64,000 nucleotides of DNA from positions 465,809 to 529,808 of the forward strand of contig NZ_KV917368.1 of assembly GCF_002019605.1 (NCBI RefSeq), written 5' to 3'. A program made the position numbers and the translations under genes. The DNA is from Alkalihalobacterium alkalinitrilicum (GTDB lineage Bacteria; Bacillota; Bacilli; Bacillales; Bacillaceae_F). Below the pieces are notes generated by a model. That model did not search any database. It was given only the letters and a program-made list of their open reading frames with translations, and was not told the origin of the DNA. This document shows, piece by piece, positions 1 through 8,499 of the stretch (positions within the stretch are counted from its first letter, which is position 1; each line of letters starts with the position of its first letter).

Positions 1-1634
1 TAAATCAGGCGAGTAAAAGAGGAAAGATAGTTGTCTTACCCTGGGAGATCTTGCGAATGTACATATGTACATTCGAAAAAGGTTAACCGCAAGAAGTCAG
101 CAGAAGCCATAGTAATGAGTAATCTCATGAAGGGCTGAACAATTTATAGTGTTTCAACGCCACGAATGTGTAAGTGACGAACTCCGAATGTGTTAATGGT
201 GAAAGAATGAGCGTATCTCAAAGGATAGCCAAAATGGAGCTATCACTTACTACGTGAGAGGAGAGGAGAAACGAGTGTGAAGCTTTTAGAGCAGATTTTA
301 AGTAATCAAAACATGAACGAAGCTTACCTGCGTGTTTATAGAAATAAGGGTGCAAGTGGGGTCGACGGAGTAACAGTCGACGAACTAAAACAATATCTGA
401 AAGAGAACAAGGATGAACTGCGCCAGCGCATCAGAACAAGAAAATACCAACCACAAGCTGCCTTAAGAGTGGAGATCCCAAAAGAAAATGGAAAGATGCG
501 CAAATTGGGAATACCAACAGTAGTGGATAGGGTAGTTCAACAAGCAATTCACCAAGTACTTAGTCCGATATTCGAAAAGCAGTTCAGTGAATTCAGTTAC
601 GGCTTTAGACCAAAAAGAAGTTGTGAGATGGCAATTATAAAAAGCTTGGAATATCTGAATGATGGACACGATTGGATAGTGGACATTGACCTTGAAAGAT
701 TCTTCGATACAGTCCACCACGATAAACTCATGCGAATTATTGCCAACACAATAGATGATGGAGACGTTATCTCTCTAATAAGAAAATATCTTGTTAGTGG
801 GGTCATGGTGAATGGGAAATATGAAGAAACACCAACCGGGACTCCGCAAGGAGGTAACCTCAGTCCATTATTGAGTAATATTATGTTGAATGAACTCGAT
901 AAGGAATTAGAAAGTAGAGGATTACGATTCATAAGATACGCTGATGACGCACTCATCTTTGTGAAAAGCGAAAAAGCCGCTGACAGAGTGATGAAATCAA
1001 TCGTGAGATTTATAGAAGAGAAATTAGGATTGATAGTAAATGCCGAAAAGAGTAAAGTTTCTCGCCCAAAAGAGTTAAAATTCTTGGGATTTGGGTATTA
1101 TTATGATCCTAATAACAAGAGATATCAAGTGCGGCCTCATCCAATTTCAGTACAGAAATTTCAAAGGAAGCTTCGACAATTGACAAAGCGAAATTGGAGT
1201 GTTCCGTTAGACTACCGAATACTGAAACTGAAACAAGTCATATTCGGATGGGTGAATTACTTTAGAATCGCAAATATGAAAACAGCAATGAGTCGAATAG
1301 ATAAGAAATTACGCTCAAGATTAAGGGTAATCATCTGGAAACAATGGAAGGTAGCGAAAAAACAAATCAAGTCGCTAACTCAATTAGGGATACCTGAAGA
1401 AGAAGCGAAAGGATTAACGTTCTGCCGGAAAGGTTATCGGTATATCGGATTATCGAAAGTTGTTCAAAAAGCAATCTCAAACAAAAGACTAAAACAAAGG
1501 GGAGTACCCTCTGCTTTAGAACGTTACTTAAAAGTACACACTGTAATATAAATTGAAACGCCGTATACGAGACCCGTATGTACGGTGTTGTGAGAGGGGC
1601 GAAAATAGGTTAACTTATTTTCCCTCTACTCGAT
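1..1634 (+). mobile_element. Group II intron, 3' part (5' end outside window)
   Basis: A self-splicing retroelement enclosing the maturase gene. The RNA part is visible on both sides of that gene. A 22-base perfect palindrome at 54-75 can form a stem before the coding region. After the stop codon, about 1554-1590 has the form of catalytic domain V (paired CCGTATAC...GTATGTACGG). About 1590-1630 folds as domain VI, with GAGAGGGG...CCCTCT arms and an unpaired A near GGTTAACTT. The 3' boundary is placed after CTACTCGAT by similarity to other bacterial introns and could be off by a few bases. The GTGYG-type 5' end is not in the window, so the 5' exon is unknown. Confidence 0.85.
277..1551 (+). 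CDS. ltrA: Group II intron reverse transcriptase/maturase
   Basis: Copies the intron RNA into DNA and helps it splice. The 424-aa protein has an RT domain with the catalytic YADD at residues 221-224 and the conserved TPQGGNLSPLLSN block at 189-201. A maturase (GIIM) domain follows from about residue 285 to the end, with the typical FGWVNYFR segment. There is no HNH endonuclease domain after it, so the element probably relies on endonuclease-independent insertion. The start is GTG at 277, with GAGAGGAGAA eight bases upstream. No frameshift or missing catalytic residue is visible, so it may still be active. Confidence 0.95.
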   Translation: MKLLEQILSNQNMNEAYLRVYRNKGASGVDGVTVDELKQYLKENKDELRQRIRTRKYQPQAALRVEIPKENGKMRKLGIPTVVDRVVQQAIHQVLSPIFEKQFSEFSYGFRPKRSCEMAIIKSLEYLNDGHDWIVDIDLERFFDTVHHDKLMRIIANTIDDGDVISLIRKYLVSGVMVNGKYEETPTGTPQGGNLSPLLSNIMLNELDKELESRGLRFIRYADDALIFVKSEKAADRVMKSIVRFIEEKLGLIVNAEKSKVSRPKELKFLGFGYYYDPNNKRYQVRPHPISVQKFQRKLRQLTKRNWSVPLDYRILKLKQVIFGWVNYFRIANMKTAMSRIDKKLRSRLRVIIWKQWKVAKKQIKSLTQLGIPEEEAKGLTFCRKGYRYIGLSKVVQKAISNKRLKQRGVPSALERYLKVHTVI

Positions 1635-1798
1635 TTGCGGCTAAGCCATAGGGTGCCCTTTAGAACTCGATATGTTACCCTCATCAATGTAGGAATATTT
1701 TTTGTAAAAGCTTGTAAATTTCTATAAAACTAGACGTTTAACTAATAGAGGCATATAAGTTTGATAAAATAAGACCAACTAAGTTATAAGGAGAATTA

Positions 1799-2272
1799 AT
1801 GTTGCTATTAAGGAAACCGATCATTGCTTTTGTTGTTTCTTCTGGAGTAATGTTAGGGGTAGGCTTATTCCTTTTCAACTTGATGTATAGTGCAGATTAT
1901 AATTTTCCTTTTGGAACAAATGATGAACCTATTGAATTAAACGAAGAGGAGTTCGAGCAATTAAAGACTTACTTTGAGGCGTATAACAGGGCTTATATAC
2001 TTGCTGAAAACATAAGAAATGATGTTGCTAAAACGCATAATTTAGACCTAAGTGGTTATGAGTTTATCCCAATGAAAGATAATAATTTAGGTAGTTCAAT
2101 TGGCAGAAGGTACATTTCCTACCAAACTACTGGTGATCTATTGCCACATGTTTACTTTAACGAGGAGAAACAACAAGCGGTAACTTCATCGCCCCAAATC
2201 CGTCAATTTTGCAATCGATATCATGATCGCCCTCTACTAAACAGATACTTTTTACTTTTGTACCCATTTTAA
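1799..2272 (+). pseudogene. Membrane-anchored hypothetical protein, 3' end lost
   Basis: Not recognised. One N-terminal membrane helix (residues 8-30) is followed by an acidic, soluble extracellular-looking region, preceded by an AAGGAG ribosome site at 1788-1793. The native frame seems to end near residue 127, about position 2180. After that the frame reads antisense through the end of the phnA remnant, so the last 30 residues are not authentic. A deletion appears to have fused two convergent genes tail to tail and removed this gene's stop codon. Confidence 0.55.
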
Positions 2273-2491
2273 TGACAGATGAAGTTCCTTTTACTTTAAG
2301 ATCTTTTATGACGGTAACACTATCACCATCGTTTAAGATATTTCCATTAGCGTCTTTTATCAACTTTTGCTCTTCGATATTTTCAGCGCCAGATTCTAAA
2401 TCCACTCATGAGCGCACTCAGGGCAAACAAGGAGATTACCATCTTCGTACGTGTATTCAGAGTTACATTTTGGGCAATTTGGTAATGTCAT
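2157..2491 (-). pseudogene. phnA: PhnA/YjdM-like zinc-ribbon protein, frameshifted and 3'-truncated
   Basis: The minus strand from ATG 2491 (ribosome site GGAGGAAAT) reads [19 protein letters not shown], then a second CPEC cysteine pair and HEW, as in the N-terminal zinc ribbon of the PhnA (YjdM) family. The frame then stops. The family continues in another frame from about 2405 with [20 protein letters not shown] and a C-terminal DGFGAMKL. A one-base loss at TGGATTTAG (TGGAATTTAG would restore HEWNLES) explains the break. The last few family residues after GAMKL are replaced by PLVVSPR, from the junction near 2180. The function of the family is uncertain despite its phosphonate name. Confidence 0.8.
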
Positions 2492-2910
2492 TATATTTCC
2501 TCCAAGTAATATTAATAATTATATTATATCAGATTGATTTTTGCTCTTTCGATTTTAACGTCGTATTATGGAAAAATCTAATGTTTAGGTAGATGAAAAA
2601 AAGATCATTTTTCGGCGGGACATATAATAGTTAAATGTATCCTTTAAAGTTCGTTTATATCAGGCCATAGGTGATACGATCTTTATTGCTAGTTTTGTAA
2701 TTTATTACTTTGCCCTTTCGTAGAGAAAGTTTAGGTTTTTAAAAATTTTACTGTTAAATGTAAATATATAGTCAGAGTATAGTATAATTAGTATAGTTAA
2801 AAAGTCATATATGGACTGATAAGAAGAATATCATATAGAGAGAAAAAGCAATCTCATTCAACAATTTATTTTGATCTTTTAGGGGATATATAGAAAAGTG
2901 GGGGGTTACG
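2492..2910. other. Intergenic region upstream of the PAS-GGDEF gene
   Basis: No gene is supported here. The stretch is AT-rich. A TATAAT-like -10 occurs in GTATAGTATAATTAG near 2780 and could drive the diguanylate cyclase gene. The phnA ribosome site and upstream region occupy the left edge. Confidence 0.4.
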
Positions 2911-4226
2911 ATGGATAACCAAGTGTTAGAAAGTTTAGGTAAAAATGAAGATTTATTTCAAATGATTCAATGATTGCCACATATTCAAGTGATATGATTA
3001 CTGTACATGATGCAAAAGGGACCTACCTCTATGTCTCCCCAGCGGGTGAAGAAATATTACAGTATTCAAGTGATGAGGTAATTGGGAAAGATAGCTATAC
3101 TTTTATCCACCCTGATGACCAAGAGATTTGTATGAAAAATCATCAAATTTTACTAGAGGAAAAATATGTCGTTTCTACTTATCGAATTCGTAGTAAAGAT
3201 GGGGAATATATTTGGTTTGAATCATCTTTAAGATGTTTACCAGGTAGAGAACCTAATGAACCACAAATTATAGTTATCTCCCGAAATATTACGGAAAGAA
3301 AAAGGATGGAAAAAAAACTTCAAGAAATTGAAGAACTTTTTCAGATGATAACAGAGTACTCTAGTGATATGATTACGATACACAATGCTGCTGGAGAATA
3401 CCTTTATATCTCTTTAGCAGTTAAAGAAATTTTACAATTTGATAATCATGAGCTAATAGGAAAAGATGGTTATTTCTTTATACACCCTGACGATCAAGCG
3501 TTAGTTGGACGAAACCATCAATATGTTATGAAGAAAGGTTTTGGCGTTGCCACATACCGAATTCAACGGAAAGATGGTCAGTATGTTTGGTTTGAATCAA
3601 CGGTCAGATACTTACCTGGAAGAGACCCAGGAGAACCACAAATTCTTGTGATGTCACGTGATATAACAAAAAGAAAAATCGAGGAGCAAAAACTGCAAAA
3701 AGCCAATGAAAAACTACTTGATTTGACTAATAAAGATGGGTTAACAGGAATAGGGAACCGACGTTATTTTGATGAGACGTTAAAAAAGGAGTGGCAACGT
3801 GCCTTAGTTCATTCTCGTAACATTACACTAATCATGGCGGATATCGATTACTTTAAACCGTATAACGATACTTATGGTCATCATAGGGGAGATGAATGCT
3901 TAAAGCAAGTAGCTTCAGCTATTCAGAATACTTTAATGCGACAAGGAGATGTTGTCTGTCGTTATGGGGGAGAAGAATTTGCTGTAATTTTACCAGATAC
4001 TAATGAAAAAGGTGCAAAACATGTATCCGAAAATATTAGAGAGTCTATAGTAGCATTGCAAATTCCACATGCGGGCTCAAAGATAAGCAACTATCTAACA
4101 ATCAGTTTAGGTACAGCTACGTTAATACCTAAAGCTAAGGCTAATCCTAAAGTGCTTATTGAAGCTGCAGATAAGGTTCTTTACCAGGCTAAACAAGAGG
4201 GTAGGAATTGTGTTAGATCTTTGTAA
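2911..4226 (+). CDS. PAS-PAS-GGDEF diguanylate cyclase, frameshifted near its start
   Basis: Makes cyclic di-GMP from two GTP, presumably under control of a signal sensed by two tandem PAS domains. Counting from the internal ATG at 2970, PAS1 is about residues 1-110, PAS2 120-235 and GGDEF 250-418. The catalytic motif is GGEEF (333-337), with an inhibitory I-site RQGD (324-327) five residues before it. Translation from the upstream ATG at 2911 (ribosome site GTGGGGGG) gives only 20 codons, ending in a TGA that overlaps the ATG at 2970 (ATGA). Removing eight bases at AATGATTCAATGATTG fuses the two frames, matching the start of PAS2 (LFQMI). Expression may depend on reinitiation at ATGA. No membrane segment is seen. 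Confidence 0.85.
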
Positions 4227-4264
4227 AACAAAAGAGGCTAAAAAAGATGAATGACCAGTGATAA

Positions 4265-4438
4265 ATGCTTAATAAGACGACTAATAGTGATGAGTTTTTT
4301 GTTCAAAAGGCAATTGGTTGGGTATTACGGGAATATGGGAAAACAAACCCAAAGAGTGTAGTATTATTTGTATCACAACATGCATTAAAACTGCTTAGCA
4401 AACGAGAGGCAATGAAACATCTTTCAAAAATGCAGTAA
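4265..4438 (+). pseudogene. AlkD-like DNA alkylation repair enzyme, C-terminal fragment
   Basis: A 57-codon remnant containing EFFVQKAIGWVLREYGKTNP and LSKREAMKHL. These match the C-terminal end of the DNA alkylation repair (AlkD, HEAT-like repeat) family. Full-length members exceed 200 residues, so nearly all of the DNA-binding repeats are absent. No clear ribosome site precedes ATG 4265. It probably marks the edge of a deletion. Confidence 0.75.
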
Positions 4439-4471
4439 AAACAGTTGCTCAATAGCTATTTTCATTACAAA

Positions 4472-4501
4472 AGGACCCCAGTTCATTAAATTGGGGTCCT
4501 T
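4472..4501. terminator. Bidirectional terminator between convergent genes
   Basis: AGGACCCCA and TTGGGGTCCT form a 9-10 bp stem, with A and T runs on its two sides. It can serve both the upstream plus-strand genes and the minus-strand lipoprotein gene. Confidence 0.8.
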
Positions 4502-4514
4502 TGTGATTATAGCA

Positions 4515-4991
4515 TTATTCCATAGTAATATTGAACTCATATGCAAGAGTATATGGGACGCCTTCATCTGTCCAAAAGTCTTTAATTATGCGATATTGAC
4601 CTGTAGGAAAATGATAATCTAAGTTCTTCGTCAGAATCTTCATTTCTTCAGAAACTCCTGGATGGATAAAGTAGCCGATGTCAATAAAGGCGACGTTATC
4701 TAAAAAAGGAATCTTATACCAACCGTCGTCTTGACGCTTTTCAATTTGATAATATTCACCGAAACCGACATTATCAGTACCAAGATTATTAATTTCTAGT
4801 AAGACTTCTTCGACATGAGTAGAAGAGGTGACCACTGTCGCGTTCATTTCTACCGAGAAATTTTCTATTTCTACATAACTAGGTATAACATCTTCGTATT
4901 CACTTTTTTCAGTTAAAGTAATTGATTGAGAATTACAACCGATCAAAATGAAGATGGTAAATAATAAAGTCAGGAACATCTTTCTGTTCAT
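4515..4991 (-). CDS. Lipoprotein with immunoglobulin-like domain
   Basis: A 158-aa secreted lipoprotein. The signal peptide ends in the lipobox LIGC (lipidated Cys19). The mature part contains VGFGEYYQIEKRQDDGWYKIP and PTGQYRIIKDF, typical of the Big_14-type Ig-like domain found in small Bacillus lipoproteins, where it spans about residues 50-158. It is transcribed alone on the minus strand. The ligand or partner cannot be told from sequence. ATG 4991 has an upstream GGAGGAC ribosome site. Confidence 0.75.
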   Translation of the reverse strand: MNRKMFLTLLFTIFILIGCNSQSITLTEKSEYEDVIPSYVEIENFSVEMNATVVTSSTHVEEVLLEINNLGTDNVGFGEYYQIEKRQDDGWYKIPFLDNVAFIDIGYFIHPGVSEEMKILTKNLDYHFPTGQYRIIKDFWTDEGVPYTLAYEFNITME

Positions 4992-5172
4992 AATTTAGTC
5001 CTCCCAAAAACAGGTGCACATTTATTCACGTATCCTCTTAAAATAGTAGACGGTTTCTACTCTAACAAGTTGGATACTATAATACTAGAGTAAATAATAT
5101 CCAACAACTTTTGAGAAAATTTTCTATCGAATTTTTGAAACATTGATTATACTAGAATGAGATTAATTATTT

Positions 5173-6384
5173 ATGAGACTGGGGTACATAGTGGATATGC
5201 TTCTGGATATGAAAACAATTTTTATCATACTTGTCGTCGGACATATATTCTCTGTTATTTTGATCAGCGCTTATTGGCGTGATCATAGAAAAGAACAAAC
5301 ATTGAATTATTTCTTTATTGCAAAATGTTTTCAGGCAATGGCTTGGCTTTTTTTAGCACTACGAGGTGGTATTCCAGATATTTTTACAATATCTGTAGCG
5401 AATACTTTTTTATTCCTAGGTGTATCTATTGAAACGATAGCTTTATTAAAGTTACAACAAGTTTTTAATGACACGTTAAGAAAGTACTATATATATTTGA
5501 CGTTCTTAAATATAGTTGGCTTTCATTTGATTATCCTTATACATAATGTAGAGAGCTTGAGAATCGCATTTGCTTCCTTTGCTACAGCAATAATCATCAT
5601 TATTCCCGCTTATTGTTTTATTACAAAGAATAATGCTACCTTATTATCAAAATTTATGGGATCCCTATATCTCTTTGTTATCCTAACCTTAATCGCAAGA
5701 GGAGTAGCCGCCTTATTATCTAATCAAGAAATGGGGCTTTTCACTCCTGGTATCATGCAGTCTATTTCATTTCTCTCTCTTTTCCTTGTTATGTTCTTAG
5801 GGAATACTGGATTTATTTTCTTATTAAAGGAAAAAGCAGATGAAGAGCTAGTGCGAATGGCAAGCTTCGATGATTTGACATCCACTCTTAATCGTAGGAC
5901 ATTTATCTCACGTGCAACTCAAAGTTTAAATCGTTGTGCTAAAGTCAATAAGCCTGTTTCTTTAATCTTATTTGATATTGATTATTTTAAAAAGATAAAT
6001 GATAAGAATGGGCACGATGTAGGTGATAAGGTACTGATCGATTTAAGTAATCGGATCACACGAATCCTTAGTTCAAATCATTTATTAGGTAGGTACGGCG
6101 GAGATGAATTTGCGATTCTACTCCCAGAGACTAGAGAGGATGAATCGACTAGACTTGCAGAGGCGATTCGTCTGGAAATAGAAGAGGCAAAAATCGAAGG
6201 GTTTACGCTATCATACACGCTCAGTTTAGGTGTCCTTACAATTGTTCCAGATGAACAAACACAACTTGATGTACTATATGTTACATGTGATAAAGCCCTA
6301 TATTTAGCAAAACAAAAGGGGAGAAACTGTGTCTATCGAATTCCATGTGGAATGTCAAAAGAACTATTAGTAGAAAATGCATAA
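5173..6384 (+). CDS. Membrane-bound diguanylate cyclase
   Basis: Synthesises cyclic di-GMP at the membrane. Residues 15-220 contain about six hydrophobic helices forming an unclassified sensor region. The GGDEF domain follows from about 230, with FDDLTSTLNRR, DIDYFKKIND and the catalytic GGDEF at 309-313. The I-site position before GGDEF lacks RxxD, so product inhibition is probably weak or absent, unlike the other cyclase in this window. The start is uncertain: ATG 5173 has a poor ribosome site, and GTG 5191 or ATG 5197 are alternatives that leave the membrane helices intact. Confidence 0.88.
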   Translation: MRLGYIVDMLLDMKTIFIILVVGHIFSVILISAYWRDHRKEQTLNYFFIAKCFQAMAWLFLALRGGIPDIFTISVANTFLFLGVSIETIALLKLQQVFNDTLRKYYIYLTFLNIVGFHLIILIHNVESLRIAFASFATAIIIIIPAYCFITKNNATLLSKFMGSLYLFVILTLIARGVAALLSNQEMGLFTPGIMQSISFLSLFLVMFLGNTGFIFLLKEKADEELVRMASFDDLTSTLNRRTFISRATQSLNRCAKVNKPVSLILFDIDYFKKINDKNGHDVGDKVLIDLSNRITRILSSNHLLGRYGGDEFAILLPETREDESTRLAEAIRLEIEEAKIEGFTLSYTLSLGVLTIVPDEQTQLDVLYVTCDKALYLAKQKGRNCVYRIPCGMSKELLVENA

Positions 6385-6558
6385 AATCTTATAGATAATG
6401 TGTAAGATGTAGAACTCTTTAACTAAAGTTTAATAAAAAATCTTGCTAACTTTATACGAAAAGGTACGATTTGCAATTAGTGTTAGCAATACTAATATTC
6501 TAAGATGAAATTTCTACAAAAAGGTTGAAGACTTTTTGAAAGCTATCTAAAACAAGCA

Positions 6559-6596
6559 AAGCAAGCTACCAAAAAAATAGCTTGCTTATTTTTTAT
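6559..6596 (+). terminator. Rho-independent terminator after cyclase gene
   Basis: AAGCAAGCTA and TAGCTTGCTT form a perfect 10-bp stem (6559-6568, 6578-6587), followed by ATTTTTTAT. Confidence 0.8.
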
Positions 6597-6794
6597 ACCG
6601 TTAATTCCGCTGTTTTTTGCGTTGAAGGTTTAATGTATTTAACTAAAAGCCAATGTGAAATGGGTCCAACAATAAGTAACTGCGATGGGAGCGCTACGAT
6701 AATGTTTAGACATGTTGTACACTGACATAATAAGGACCATTCCAAAACACATAAAAAGTCCAAAAATAATTTCTTCTTTTTTATTACTAGGCAA
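6593..6794 (-). pseudogene. DUF2798-like small membrane protein, frameshifted
   Basis: From TTG 6794 (ribosome site AAAGGGTG) the minus strand reads LPSNKKEEIIFGLFMCFGMV and then LIMSVYNMS, the N-terminal half of DUF2798 membrane proteins. The C-terminal half appears in another frame as LLIVGPISHWLLVKYIK. Residues between the two helices are also missing. The gene is therefore interrupted by a deletion with a frame change. Two membrane helices would be expected in the intact protein. No function is known for the family. Confidence 0.65.
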
Positions 6795-6823
6795 ATATAA
6801 ACACCCTTTCTTTTTAAGAGCAT

Positions 6824-7140
6824 AAACGAAGTATAGCTAACTAGAAATTTTTACATAAGTGACAGTTTTGTGAATTTATATTTAAGGATCATTAAAATCT
6901 CACAGTGGTTTGACGTAAAAAATAAAGTAGTACTTAATTCATGGGAATATATGTAAGGTGTTGTAAGAGTTATACTTCAACGAATGGATGAGTTCTACAA
7001 TATAGTAGGATTCCTTTTAACTTCTTGGAAGTATAGTGAATGAAGAAAAGAACCAGATATTTATATACCGATCAAAAGTTTGTTGCACCGTTTTAGTTTT
7101 TTTGGTAATATCGTTTCATAGCTAACAATTATGAAAATTT
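6824..7140. other. Gene-free stretch before marR
   Basis: AT-rich with no supported gene or strong hairpin. It presumably carries the promoters of the MarR gene and of the DUF2798 remnant. Confidence 0.3.
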
Positions 7141-7156
7141 AAAGGGGGTAGACGTT

Positions 7157-7669
7157 ATTCATTCTTTTAATGAAGAGGGGGAATTACTCCCTGAAGAGAA
7201 AGATACCATCAACCTGTTAACTAAATTACCGATGGATTCACTTAACTTGGATGCAATTTCCGTTGTAACTAACATCTATCGAATTGCACAGGGGTTAAGA
7301 AATAAAATGGAGCGAGAAGTTTTATCTGAGTATGGACTCTCTTGGACATCATTTTCCCTACTTTATGATTTATGGATAGGTAATTCAATTGAAACAAAAA
7401 AATTAGCAGTATTATCTGGAGTAACAAAAGCAACAGTAAGTAATATTACTAAAACTTTAGAACGAAAAGAACTATGTTATCGAAAAGTTGATAACAGGGA
7501 TAGAAGAATTACCTATGTTACGATAACAGATAAAGGAAGGAAAATTATGGAGGATTTATATCCAATGTTCCACAAGGGCGAAGTTGAAGTAGTTTCTAGT
7601 CTTTCTGTAGATGAACAAAAGAAAATTTCGTCATCTTTAAGAAAAGTAATAAAAGATAATCAGTTTTGA
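7157..7669 (+). CDS. MarR family transcriptional regulator
   Basis: A winged-helix DNA-binding protein that usually represses a neighbouring gene until a small molecule binds. The HTH spans ETKKLAVLSGVTKATVSNITKTLE, and the wing carries the family-typical DNRDRRITYV. The first ATG is 7232, but the frame is open upstream with coding-like sequence (HSFNEEGELLPEEKD). The only good ribosome site, AAAGGGGG at 7141-7148, lies nine bases before an ATT at 7157, so an AUU start is possible. The conservative alternative is ATG 7232. It is immediately followed by a broken O-methyltransferase gene, probably its former target. Confidence 0.8.
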   Translation: MHSFNEEGELLPEEKDTINLLTKLPMDSLNLDAISVVTNIYRIAQGLRNKMEREVLSEYGLSWTSFSLLYDLWIGNSIETKKLAVLSGVTKATVSNITKTLERKELCYRKVDNRDRRITYVTITDKGRKIMEDLYPMFHKGEVEVVSSLSVDEQKKISSSLRKVIKDNQF

Positions 7670-7677
7670 CTTATTAA

Positions 7678-8295
7678 TTAAATACAATAATAAGCATTGA
7701 CGGGAAACAAAGTCAAGATGATCTTTTGGAGGAAGTGATTTCTTCCATAACGAATAACGGAATGCCGTCCATATCGGTATCGCCAACCTCTGGAAAGCTT
7801 CTCACCATGCTTATATCCATTTCAGGTGCAAAAAATATTCTAGAAATTGGGGCACTTGGAGGTTGTAGTGGAATTTGTCTTGCATGAGGCTTCGGGAAAG
7901 AAGGGAAATTAACTTCCCTGGAATTAGAGGACAAATATGCTAAGCTAGCACAAAACAATCTATCAAAAGCTGGCTTTGGCGAACAAGTATCCTATATGAC
8001 AGGAGAGGCTTTGCAAAGCCTTGAAAAATTAGTTTTTGATCAAAAGAAATTTGATTTTTTCTTTATTGATGCTGACAAAGAAAATTATGAAAATTACTTG
8101 GAATATTGCATTAGGCTGGCTGAAGCAGATGCTTTAATAGTTTCCGATAATGTCCTTGCGGGTGGTAGTGTAGCGGATCCGACGATTAAACCAAGACGGT
8201 ATACTGAATTAATGAAGAAATTCAATGAAACTGTAGCAAATCACCTTCAATTGGAATCCCTGCTAATACCAATCGGTGATGGAATCCCCATTTAA
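7678..8295 (+). pseudogene. SAM-dependent O-methyltransferase, nonsense-mutated
   Basis: Related to the caffeoyl-CoA O-methyltransferase family. The frame runs continuously and includes SPTSGKLLTMLISISGAKNI, the SAM-binding LEIGALGGCSG, FFFIDADKENY and VSDNVLAGG. It is broken by one in-frame TGA at 7885-7887, where the family normally has LARG (CGA to TGA would do it). The usual N-terminal 30 or so residues and any start codon are also missing next to the MarR stop codon. A product could restart only at ATG 7996, after the SAM site. Confidence 0.8.
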
Positions 8296-8499
8296 AAGTA
8301 AAAAAATAAGAATGACATTTGAGTGGTGTTTTTCCTTTTGGGTCAAAGCAGTTCTGTTAAAGGTTTGTTTTTTACATAATAATGAAACAACTAAATTAAC
8401 TGGTTTTAGAATGAATACAATATTTTCAATCGAGGTATTAAATTGTTTTCTTTTGAATTCGTTTTTTTTTAATCAGTTGATATTTGAAATAGGTTAGGA

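Noticed and set aside
8276-8497. Plus-strand ORF between the O-methyltransferase and MocR genes
   Set aside because: It begins inside the methyltransferase remnant in another frame, is low-complexity Phe/Leu-rich and has no ribosome site.
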